DNA of 64,000 bases from Haemophilus seminalis (GTDB taxonomy: Bacteria > Pseudomonadota > Gammaproteobacteria > Enterobacterales > Pasteurellaceae): positions 62,886-126,885 of the forward strand of contig NZ_VCED01000006.1 of NCBI RefSeq assembly GCF_006384255.1, written 5' to 3'. The notes beneath the pieces were generated by a model, which saw only the letters and a program-made list of their open reading frames with translations, did not search any database and was not told where the DNA came from. Shown in pieces: positions 1 to 10,000 of this stretch. Every line of letters starts with the position of its first letter. Position 1 is the stretch's first letter. The translations under genes and the position numbers were made by a program.

Positions 1-1324
1 AATCTTGCCACGTCATTTACAGATGATTTTTGAAATTAATGATCATTTCTTAGAGTATGTTCGTTCTTACGTCACCACGGATAACGATTTTATTCGTCGA
101 GTTTCTCTTATCGAAGAAGGCTACCAACGCAAAGTGCGTATGGGCTGGCTATCCGTTGTAGGTTCACACAAAATTAACGGTGTCGCAGAAATTCATTCCG
201 ATTTAATGGTGACTTCAACCTTTGCAGATTTTGCTCGTATTTTCCCAGAACGTTTCACCAATGTAACGAACGGTATTACCCCTCGTCGTTGGTTAGCCGT
301 TGCGAATCCACAATTAGCAGACTTATTCGATAAATATATTGGTTCAGAATGGCGTTGTGATTTAAGTCAAATCGAAAAACTTAAACCATTTACGCAAGAA
401 AAAGCATTTAAAGAAGCGATTGCGGATATTAAATTTGCGAACAAAGTGAAATTGGCGGAATACGTGAAATCTGAATTAGGTGTTGAACTTGATCCACATG
501 CGTTATTTGATGTTCAAGTCAAACGTATTCACGAATACAAACGCCAAATGTTGAACGTGTTGCATATTATCGCTCGCTACAATGAAATGCTTGCTCATCC
601 TGAACAAGATTGGCAACCGCGCGTATTTATTTTAGCTGGTAAAGCCGCTTCGGCTTATTATGCAGCGAAACAAACGATCCATTTAATTAATGATGTTGCT
701 AATGTCATCAATAATGATGAGCGTTTGAAAGGCCGTTTAAAAGTTGTATTTATTCCAAATTACAGCGTAAGCCTTGCCCAGTTAATTATTCCAGCAGCTG
801 ATATTTCAGAGCAAATTTCACTTGCAGGCACAGAGGCTTCTGGCACCAGTAATATGAAGTTTGCCTTAAATGGCGCATTAACACTTGGTACACTTGATGG
901 TGCGAACGTGGAGATTTTGGAAAACGTGGGTGAAGATAACATCTTTATTTTCGGTAACACTGTGGAACAAGTTGAGCAACTTCGTCGTGAAGGGTACCGA
1001 TCATTTGAATACTATCAAAATGATACTCAATTACGCACAGTCGTGGATCAAATTATTGAGGGTAAATTCTCACCAGAAGAGCCTCAACGTTATCATCAAC
1101 TATTACAAGGATTGCAATATCACGATTATTATCAAGCTTTCGCTGATTTCCGTAGTTATGTAGAAACTCAAAAAGCCGTAGATGAAAAATACAAACAACG
1201 CGACAAATGGATTGAAAGCACCATTCAAAATATCGTGAATATGGGCTTCTTCTCATCTGACCGCACGATTAAAGAGTACGCAGAGAGAATTTGGAAAGTT
1301 GAGCCTGTTCAATTAGGTGATTAA
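1..1324 (+). CDS. glgP: Glycogen phosphorylase, C-terminal part (5' end outside window)
   Basis: Releases glucose-1-phosphate from alpha-1,4-glucans in the cytoplasm using pyridoxal phosphate. The frame is open from the left edge of the window, so this is only the last ~440 residues of a protein of roughly 820. The PLP-lysine region of the family is clear ([18 protein letters not shown], about residue 280 of the fragment), as are the substrate-site stretches [11 protein letters not shown] and [12 protein letters not shown]. It ends normally at TAA and is followed by a hairpin terminator. It forms the left flank of the CDI island. Assignment is very secure; glycogen versus maltodextrin preference cannot be told from the fragment. 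Confidence 0.95.
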   Translation, partial: ILPRHLQMIFEINDHFLEYVRSYVTTDNDFIRRVSLIEEGYQRKVRMGWLSVVGSHKINGVAEIHSDLMVTSTFADFARIFPERFTNVTNGITPRRWLAVANPQLADLFDKYIGSEWRCDLSQIEKLKPFTQEKAFKEAIADIKFANKVKLAEYVKSELGVELDPHALFDVQVKRIHEYKRQMLNVLHIIARYNEMLAHPEQDWQPRVFILAGKAASAYYAAKQTIHLINDVANVINNDERLKGRLKVVFIPNYSVSLAQLIIPAADISEQISLAGTEASGTSNMKFALNGALTLGTLDGANVEILENVGEDNIFIFGNTVEQVEQLRREGYRSFEYYQNDTQLRTVVDQIIEGKFSPEEPQRYHQLLQGLQYHDYYQAFADFRSYVETQKAVDEKYKQRDKWIESTIQNIVNMGFFSSDRTIKEYAERIWKVEPVQLGD

Positions 1325-1352
1325 TTTTATATTAATAGCCAATAAACAAATT

Positions 1353-1388
1353 ATCTGCATCAAGCCCGAGTTTGATGCAGATTTTTTA
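1353..1388 (+). terminator. Rho-independent terminator after glgP
   Basis: A perfect 11-bp stem (ATCTGCATCAA / TTGATGCAGAT) with an 8-nt loop is followed by a T run. It closes glgP transcription before the CDI island. Confidence 0.8.
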
Positions 1389-1453
1389 TATTTAAACTAA
1401 TGAAAAATAACAGAAATTACCGATGTAAAATTTATGGTCTTTTTAAATATGTT

Positions 1454-1475
1454 TTGATATCTTATCAACTATAAT
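1454..1475 (+). promoter_or_regulatory. Possible promoter and operator of the tpsB gene
   Basis: A consensus -10 hexamer TATAAT lies at 1470-1475, about 30 bases before the ATT that probably starts tpsB. No good -35 is visible. A palindrome TTGATATCTTATCAA (1454-1468; 6-bp arms, 3-base centre) sits just upstream of the -10 and could be an operator or a poor FNR-like site. Low confidence. Confidence 0.35.
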
Positions 1476-1504
1476 TTATTAATAACTTCATCTTTAGGGT
1501 AACA

Positions 1505-3277
1505 ATTAAAAAATCCTCACACTTTTTTCTTTCTAGTTTATTATTTATTTCACCTTTTGGTTTTTCGGCGCCAAGCTCACCAAATGCCAATTTAGAAAAA
1601 CAAATCGATGCTAAACAAAAGAGGCAACAAGCCGAACAAGATGCGGCTATTTTAGCGCAGCAAACGCAATCCGCGAATGTGCGTTTAGAGGGTGAAAAAG
1701 AAGCCTCTCGTGGTTTTCCAAAAAATGAAGCGCAATGTTTTCCTATCAATCAATTGGTGCTGACCGATTATCAAGCTGAAGAAAATCCATCAGCCTCTTC
1801 CCTTAAATTAATCCAACCAAGCCAATTTTCTTGGACATTAAAGTCTGCTTATGCTGGGCGTGATTTTGCGCTGCCTGCTTGTATTGGCTCTGAGGGGATT
1901 AATGTATTACTTCGTCGTATTCAAAATCGCTTAATTGATTTGGGTTATGTCACTACACGCGTGGTGGTCGAGCCGCAGGATTTACGTTCAGGCATGCTCG
2001 TGTTAACCGTGATTCCAGGTAAAGTAGGCCGTATTCAATTACAAGACCAAAGTGCAATTCCATTTGCGACCCGTGGTACCTTGTGGTTTGCCATGCCAAT
2101 GGCGCAAGGGGATATATTAAATATTCGCAATATTGAACAAGGTTTAGAAAACTTAAAACGTGTACCGAGTGCTGATGCGAATATGGAGCTAGTACCAACG
2201 GATGCGGTAGGTGAAACCGATGTGGTGATTGCTTATAAGCAAAGCTTACCTTTTCATTTAACCTTGGGCTTAGATGATTCAGGCAGTAAAGCTACGGGGC
2301 GTTTACAGGGTTCAGCCACGTTTTCTTGGGATAACGTGCTAACACTTAATGATATGTTCTATATCAGCGGTACGCGCAGCTTTAAACGTGATAGCGATGA
2401 TGCGGAAGGGGATTATGGCAGCAAAAACATCAGTCTTTATTATTCTATTCCTTGGAAGAATTACCTCTTAACCCTTTCGGGTTCAAAATATTCTTATCAC
2501 CAAACGGTGGCGGGTGCATTTGAGTCTTATACCTATTCGGGCGAAAGCCAGCAAATGAAAGCGAATTTAAGCCGTTTATTATCGCGTGGAAGTCTTTATA
2601 AAACCTATGTGAATGCCGCGTTATGGACGAAAAAATCCCATAACTACATCAATGACACCGAAATTGAAGTACAGCGTCGTCGAACAGCAGGTTGGGAAGT
2701 AGGCTTAAATCACACTCAATACATTGGTGAAACCGTATTACAACTGTTTGCGAACTATAAACGTGGTACGGGTGGGAATAAATCCTTACCCGCTCCGGAA
2801 GAAGAGTTTGGCGAAGGCACTTCCCGCATGCAGATTTTTACTGCTGGCGTTGATTTTACCTATCCTTTCACTATCGGCAATCAGCCTTTCCGCTTTAACA
2901 CCAGCTGGAATGGGCAATGGAACGGTACACCTTTAACACAACAAGATAAATTTAGTATTGGTGGTCGTTATACCGTACGCGGATTTGATGGTGAGCTATC
3001 GCTTTCCGGTGAAAAAGGTTGGTTATGGCGAAATGAGTTAGGTTGGAATATCGCCAATAAGGGACATGAGCTTTATTTAGGGATTGACCGAGGTAAAGTG
3101 AACTCTAGCCAAGAAGAGCTTCAAATTGGTGATAGTTTAATGGGTGGTTCAATTGGACTTCGCGGCAAACTATGGGGCATTAACTATGATTATTTCGTAG
3201 GTGTTCCAATTAAAAAACCGGAAGGATTTAGAACCAGTCATGTGACAACCGGATTTAATGTAAGCTACCGTTTTTAA
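1505..3277 (+). CDS. cdiB: TpsB/CdiB-type outer membrane transporter of the two-partner secretion system, non-canonical ATT start
   Basis: Omp85-superfamily pore that exports the CdiA/FhaB exoprotein. From an ATT at 1505 (preceded by AGGG at 1496-1499) the frame reads a textbook signal peptide (TIKKSSHFFLSSLLFISPFG, cleavage near FSA), a charged N-terminal helix rich in Q and A, a ShlB-type POTRA region starting near 'CFPINQLVL', and a 16-strand-like barrel with the family's VRGF motif and a C-terminal Phe (VSYRF). About 590 residues, normal for the family. There is no ATG, GTG or TTG between the upstream stop (1472-1474) and GTG 1679; starting at 1679 would remove the signal peptide. So either ATT is the start or the original ATG was mutated. 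It is 69 bp upstream of the exoprotein gene, the usual tpsB-tpsA order. Family assignment is secure; whether it is expressed is uncertain. Confidence 0.85.
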   Translation: MKKSSHFFLSSLLFISPFGFSAPSSPNANLEKQIDAKQKRQQAEQDAAILAQQTQSANVRLEGEKEASRGFPKNEAQCFPINQLVLTDYQAEENPSASSLKLIQPSQFSWTLKSAYAGRDFALPACIGSEGINVLLRRIQNRLIDLGYVTTRVVVEPQDLRSGMLVLTVIPGKVGRIQLQDQSAIPFATRGTLWFAMPMAQGDILNIRNIEQGLENLKRVPSADANMELVPTDAVGETDVVIAYKQSLPFHLTLGLDDSGSKATGRLQGSATFSWDNVLTLNDMFYISGTRSFKRDSDDAEGDYGSKNISLYYSIPWKNYLLTLSGSKYSYHQTVAGAFESYTYSGESQQMKANLSRLLSRGSLYKTYVNAALWTKKSHNYINDTEIEVQRRRTAGWEVGLNHTQYIGETVLQLFANYKRGTGGNKSLPAPEEEFGEGTSRMQIFTAGVDFTYPFTIGNQPFRFNTSWNGQWNGTPLTQQDKFSIGGRYTVRGFDGELSLSGEKGWLWRNELGWNIANKGHELYLGIDRGKVNSSQEELQIGDSLMGGSIGLRGKLWGINYDYFVGVPIKKPEGFRTSHVTTGFNVSYRF

Positions 3278-3346
3278 TGCTCACGCTTTTAGATGAATAA
3301 ATTGATTAAAACCAAACAGAATTTAAAATTTAAAGGAAATTAAAAA

Positions 3347-3862
3347 ATGAATAAACGTCATTATAAAGTGATTTTTAGCCGTGTATTAAATCAGCTTGTG
3401 GTGGTCTCTGAGCTGGCAAAATCTCAAGGTAAAACACAAAGTGAAAATGTGAGTTCAGAACAAGAAAAAACAAGATTATTTTCAACCGCACTTTCCTTCT
3501 CCCTCAACTCCATTCATTTCAGCTTAATGTTAGCATTAGGCTTTGTCTTTTTGGTTCCATCTGTTCATGCAGAAGATATGGCCATTCGTGCAGATAAATC
3601 TTCACCGGGTAATCAACAACCCACGGTGCTTCAAACAGCGAATGGTTTACCGCAAGTGAATATTCAAACACCAAGTGCAGGTGGGGTATCACGTAACCAA
3701 TATTCACAATTTGATGTGGCAGAAAAAGGCGCTGTGCTAAACAATGCTCGTAAAGCGGCACAAACGCAAATGGCGGGTTGGTGCAAGGTAACCCGAATCT
3801 TGCTCGCGGTGAAGCGAAAGTCATTCTTAACGAGGTCAATTCAGCGAACCCAAGCCGTTTAA
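3347..3862 (+). pseudogene. cdiA: CdiA/FhaB-type exoprotein (TpsA), 5' fragment: extended signal peptide and start of TPS domain
   Basis: First of three consecutive pieces of one gene (3347-12830, about 3,160 codons when repaired). It starts at ATG with the extended signal peptide region (MNKRHYKVIFSRVLNQLVVV) found on large TpsA proteins, then a hydrophobic core ending in VHA, then the beginning of the secretion (TPS) domain. A good ribosome site (AAAGGAAA) precedes the start. Near 3777-3782 (TTGGTG) one G appears to be missing: the protein runs normally to 'QMAGW', while the continuation 'VQGNPNLARGEAKV' lies in another frame. The downstream residues of this fragment are out-of-frame readthrough. 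It could be a true mutation, or an assembly error at a short G run. Confidence 0.85.
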
Positions 3863-6800
3863 AAGGTTATGTGGAAGTCGCAGGCAAAAAAGCAGATGTG
3901 GTGATTGCCAACCCAAGTGGTATTCAGTGTGATGGCTGTGGTGTGATTAATGCGGGGCGCACAACGCTGACAACAGGCAAAGCAGAAGTAGAAAATGGCG
4001 AGCTGAAAGGCTATCGCGTAAAAGGCGGTAAGGTGACTGTTGGCCAAAAAGGGATGGATAACAGTCAATCTGATTACACCGATATTATCGCTGATAAAGC
4101 CGAAATCAAAGGTGGGGTTTGGTCGAAGAAAGGCATTAAAGTTACCACAGGTAAAAATAACGTTGACCGCACTAATGATTCGGTTGTGTACATAGGTGAT
4201 AAAAACACCGACAACACTGACCGCACTCCTAATACGCAAAGTGAAAACCAAAGCTACAGTGTGGATGTGAGCCAATTGGGTGGGATGTATGCTGAGAAAA
4301 TCCATTTAGTGGATAACGGTCAAGGCCTTGGTGTACGTAATGCGGGGCATATTGGTGCATCAGCGGGTGAGGTGAAGATTGATAGCCAAGGAAAAGTTAT
4401 CAATAGTGGTACTATCAGTTCGACACAACAAGCTGAGATTAACGCCAAAAAATCCATTGAAAATGCAGGTAAAATTGAAACAAAGAAAGGTAATGTATCA
4501 TTACGCTCTGAGGCTAATGTAGCACAACATGGTTTGATAGTTTCACGTCAAGGGGGGAGCTTTGTTCAAGCTAAGGATAAAGTTACTCAAACAGGCGAAA
4601 CTGTGGTGAAGGGTAATGTTACTTACCGAGCGAAGAATATTGAGGCTAGTAAAGGTGCGTTAATTGCTGCAGGTGTAACTGCTCAAGAAACAACACAGGG
4701 TGAGACTCGTTCATTAGATAGTCAAAGTGCCCAAGGTGCTAGCATTACGCTCTCAGCTGAAAATTCTGTTTCATCTAAAGCTCAGCATCTAGCGAGTGGC
4801 CAAATTAATGCTAAAGCAGGTACCCTTGATTTATCTGAAAGTCAATCAACAGCTGATAGTATTGCTTTCCAATCTACTCAATCACCTTTAAATTTGAATC
4901 AAGCAACATTATACAGTAAGGGGCGTACTGCATTAAGCAGTCCTGATACTATTTTTGCGGAGAATGCTAACCTAAATGCAGGGCATTTTGCGATAGATAC
5001 CGCACAACTTAATAATAAGAAGAGTAGCTGGGTTCAGCGTGGCGCCGAAGCTTTTGCATTAAATTTACAAAAGGGATTAGACAATACTGAAGGAAAAATT
5101 GTCGCAGAAGGTACGCTTTCTGTTCAAACGCCATTAATTCAAAATAACCAAGGTGTGATTTGGTCAAATCAAGGTTTACAACTTAATACAGCTAAAGGGC
5201 ATATTTCTTCTCAATCAGGTTATTTATTTGGAAAAAATAGTCTTGATATTAGTACTTCAACCTTGAATAACCAAAAAGGTGAAATGTTAGGTGGACAGGT
5301 TTTATTGGCTTCACAGCAAGTTAATAATGAGGAAGGAAAGTTAATTGCCAGAAATCGCGCAGATTTATCAGTTAATCAATTTAATAATCAGCGTGGTATT
5401 GTTTATAGCCAAGATGAACTAGCATTAAAAACAGAAAATTTACATAACCAAGATGGCATTATTTCATCTGTTTCTCGTGCGACATTGCTTGCAAATGATT
5501 TAAACAACCTTAAAGGCGTGATTCAGGGCGAGTTTGATTTAACGATTCAAACCCAAAATTTGAATAATACACAAGGTGATATTTCAGCGAAAACAGCAGC
5601 GATTTCTTCTGCTGCAATAAATAATGCACAAGGTGTAATTTCATCTCAGGATTTAACATTATCTGGTTCAGATTTAAATAACAAAGGTGGAATTATTCAA
5701 AGTGCAAATTCAACATTAAATTTGACCGCACTTGATAACCAAGCTGAAGGTGATAAAGGCTCTTTGGTTAGTGCAACAAATCGTTTAGTGTTAAATATTA
5801 CAAATGTAAATAATAAAAATACAAAAGCTAAGCAAGAGAGTCCGATTCAAGGTATTCAAACAGCTAATTTAGTAATGAATGCGGATCATATTGAAAACCA
5901 ATCTGGCGGTATTTATGTTGGAAAATCAGCAAAGCTTACAATTAATCAATCTCTTGATAATCAAAAAGGTGAGATCTTATCGGCTGGTCGAGTTGATATT
6001 GTAAATCCAGATTTGACCTTAGTTGTAAATAATGCACTAGGAAAAATTGAATCAGTGATTGGCACAACATTGCAAGCTAAAACATTAGTTGATGAGGGAT
6101 CTATTAGTACAAAAGGAGATTTGGGTATTGAGTTAAATGATAGCCTTATCCTAAATAAAACCTTTAGTGTAGGCAATAATCTTACTTTTAAAACAAAAGG
6201 TGATTTTGTTAATAATTCTAACCTTGTGGTAGGTCATTCAGCCTCAGTTGAAGGCGCGACTATTCAAAATAATGCTAATGCAGAAATTTCCTCGATAAAC
6301 ACTCGCATTCAAGCTAATAAACTGGATAACTTTGGTTTAATAGATGGTGATACCACAGTGATTAAAGCCAATAATGTCAATAATATCGGTACTGCACGTA
6401 TTTATGGTAGTCATCTTGCGATTCAAGCAAATAATTTAAATAATCTTGAGAATGCTGATGGAACTGCAGCCACTATTGCTGCTCGCGAGAGACTTGATTT
6501 AGGTGTGGGGAATCTTATCAATCACAATCATTCCTTAATTTTAAGCCTTGGTAATCTCTATATCGGTGGAAAACTTGATGAAAATAATCAAGCAATCGGT
6601 CAATCACAAAAAATTGAAAATGCCAGTGCAACTATTGAAGTGCTAGGTAATGCATGGATTAATACATCTAATTTTCTAAACACTGATTTACATTTAACGT
6701 TAGGACATAAATATACTAAAAATCATTTTGTTACTTATTCCCCATTTAATAGTAGTGCGACTTATTATGGTAATGAAGGGGAAAAAGGTGAGGGCTATTT

Positions 6801-7014
6801 AGATCATGTTAATAATAGCCGTCATAATAACAATCAATATTTTCGTTTCAATGATGGACGTCAAGCGGTGGCAGCTCAAAATTGGTTGAAACAAGATTAC
6901 ATTCGAACCACCGATACTAATACCATTGAACATCAAGACTCAGGTAAATTGCTTATCGGGCATTCTTTACATTTGGAAGGGGGGAATATACGAATAAATA
7001 CTCCCGAATTATGA
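3778..7014 (+). pseudogene. cdiA: CdiA/FhaB-type exoprotein, middle fragment: TPS domain and filamentous haemagglutinin repeats
   Basis: Continues the exoprotein in the next frame. It begins with the rest of the TPS (haemagglutination activity) domain, including the family motifs NPNL and NPSGI and a CDGC pair, needed for recognition by the TpsB POTRA domains. The rest is a long run of degenerate beta-helix repeats rich in N, Q, S and G (for example repeated 'LNNxxGxI' patterns), the extended filament of CdiA proteins. The frame ends at a TGA at 7012-7014, just after a six-G tract (6979-6984). Adding one G there joins the reading frame to the next fragment (LEGGEYTNKYSRIMIGDTL). No own promoter or ribosome site, so this is not an independent gene. 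Confidence 0.85.
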
Positions 7015-10000
7015 TTGGTGACACTTTATATTTAGCAGATAAAGCGATTAAGGAACCCGTTAGTACAGTAAGTCAAGGATTACTAAAACTTGATAATATT
7101 GATGTTGATGGTGAAATTCATCGTCGAGATATCGGTTTGAAAAAAGACATTAAAAAAGAAAGGCATCGTCATGGTGCGAGAGGTAAAAAAGTTTGGGCTG
7201 TGTATGGCCGAAATGAACAACAAATTGACCGCCTCTTACCTGTCGAACCGTTCAAATTTGGGCTGGAACTTTTAAAAATAGGTGAGCCGGTGGAGTCTAC
7301 AGGCAAAATTGTTGGGGATAAATCAGGTTCCCAAGGCATTTCATTAGTGGAGAAAACACCTTTAAATACAGATTTAAATGTTCACCGCGTTAATCTAGAA
7401 GCAATCACGTCTGGAGTGATGAAAAATAAAGATAACCTTGATATCAAAACGCATTTACCAGATATTTCATTGCCACAGGCGAGCCTTTATAAAATCAACC
7501 CCGCAGTATCAGGACAGTTTTTGATTGAAACAGATCCGCGTTTTACACAGAAATCTAAGTGGCTCAGTTATGATTATATGCTCAAGCAGCTGCGAAACGA
7601 TCCACAAAATATGCTTAAACGTTTGGGCGATGGTTTCTATGAGCAACGCTTGGTGAACGAGCAAGTGAATAAGCTGACAGGCAGACGTTTCCTTGATGGG
7701 TATTTATCAGATTATGATCAATATAAAGCCCTGATGGATAATGGTGCACAATATGCTAAGCGTTTAAATTTGATTCCAGGCGTAGCATTAACATCAGAGC
7801 AGATGAAAGAACTGACATCTGATATGGTGTGGATGGTAAAACGTGAAGTGACGTTAAAAGATGGTTCGAAAACAGAAGTACTTGCACCACAGGTTTATAT
7901 AGTGGGTCGTAATGCTGATATTGATAGCCGAGGCGCAGTGATTTCAGCCAATGATGTGATTGTGAATATTCAAGGCGACATTAAAAACAGTGGCGTGATT
8001 GCAGGGCGTAATTTGACCCATTTGGCGGCAAATAATATAGAAAACCTAGGCGGGAGATTGCAAGGGCGTGAGCTTTACTTAAAAGCGAAAGAAACGCTTA
8101 ATAATCTCGGTGGAGAACTCAATGCAGAAAATCGTTTAGTGGCTCAAGCTAAAAACATCAACATAGAAAGTCGCACGAGTGAAACCGAGGATACTGGCAA
8201 TTTTTACCGCAAATCCCTTGTTCAGAAAGCATCAATTAATATGGGTAGAAAAGATGCAGCTGACAAGGGGCAAAAAGGCACTGCTCTTTTAATGGCAACG
8301 GAAAATATCACAGTAAAAGGCGCTAACTTTAATATTAAAGGTGATGTGGCATTGCAAGCGGGTGATAAATTAAATCTCGACACGATTGAAACCCAAAACA
8401 AAGAACATTATGTCTCTAATGCTGATAATTATTACAAGCTAGATCAAAAACAAGAAGTGGGTAGTCAGTTAAATGTCACTGGAAATCTTGATGCTGTAGG
8501 TAAAAGTGCGGTTGAAATGCGAGGCGTTTCTGTAACCAGTAATGGCACCATGAATGTGATGTCTGAGGGGAATATTAATATCCAAGAAGCTCGTTATAAA
8601 GAGCAGCTTTCTAGTGGTTCAAAAAGTAAATCTAGAGGTTTAACAAGCTCAACGACAGAAGTTTATCGACATAAACACGATTATGATATTGCGGAAGCCT
8701 CAAATTTAGATGCAGATAAGATTTATCTTCATTCAAGCAAAGGTAATGTCACTATTCAGGGCTCAAATGTGGCAGCAGGTAATGGTTTGACGGTGAAGGC
8801 CAAAAATATTGATATTCGTGAGGCTGAGAACCGAGTCTACTCCGATGATTATTACAGCAAAAAAAGATCTGGAGCGCTTAGAGGTGGTATTGGCGTAACC
8901 TTTGGTTCTCAAAAACAAACCACGGAAAGTGATCAGACTAAGCTTTATGCACAAGGCAGTCAAGTAGGGAGCTTAAACGGCAATACTACGATGATTGCGG
9001 AAAACACTTATACTCAAACTGCTAGCAAGGTGAGTGCAATCAAAGACGGCGATGTGAATATTCTGGCGAAAAAAGTCGATATTAAAGCGGCTGATGATAA
9101 ATATGAAACCAATACCAAACAAACCTTTGAACAAAAAGGTTTAACTATTGCTATTACCTCTCCTGTTATTTCTGCTATTCAAGCAGCACAAGGCGTGGTG
9201 CAATCAACTCGACAAGTAGGTGAGAGTAAGCATGGTCGTGTGAATGCGATGGCGGCAGCTAATGCTGGTTTTGATGCTTATCGGGCAGCTCAATCAGTCG
9301 GACAAGCTGCAAATGATGTCGGAAAATTTATGAGTGACACAGGAAATGTAGATTCTGTGATTGGAGTGCAAATCACTTACGGCCAACAAAAGAGCGAATC
9401 ACGTACTCATACTGAAGGAAAAACCGCAGCCAAATCTCAAGTTAATGCAGGCGGCAAGGTGAATATTGTGGCAACGGGTGCTGGAAAGAATTCTGACATT
9501 AATATTAAAGGTTCGGATATCTCAGGCAAACAAGGCACAACATTGATTGCAGATAACCAAGTCAATATTAAAGCCACAGAACAAAACCACCAAGAACGTA
9601 GCACGAATAAATCGAGTGGTTTTAATGCAGGGGTAGCCATTAAAGTGAGTAATGGTGCGGTTGCTGGGGCTACTTTAGGCGGTAATTACGGGAAAGGCTA
9701 TGGCAATGGTGATGAAACTACTTATGTTGCTAGCCATGTAGGTGATAGTCAAAGCAAAACCGTGATTCATGCAGGTGGTGATGCCAATATTATTGGTAGC
9801 CAAGTAAAAGGTAAAAGTGTAGAAGTCAATGCCCAAAACCTCAACATCGAAAGCTTGCAAGACACCGCCACGTACAAAGGCAAACAAATGAACGTGAGTG
9901 GGAGTGTGACGGTGGGTTATGGCGCATCCGTTGGAGGCAGTTTCAATAAATCGAAAATCAATGCCGACCACGCCAGCATCAATGAACAGGCTGGAATTTA

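Noticed and set aside
1454-1468. FNR site
   Set aside because: Spacer between TTGAT and ATCAA is five bases, not four; kept only as a generic palindrome.
1679-3277. GTG 1679 as the start of the TpsB gene
   Set aside because: The same frame upstream encodes a complete signal peptide and helix typical of TpsB; a start at 1679 would give a cytoplasmic, non-functional barrel.
3859-4305. 148-codon minus-strand open frame
   Set aside because: Antisense to the well-supported TPS domain; no ribosome site and no recognisable protein features.
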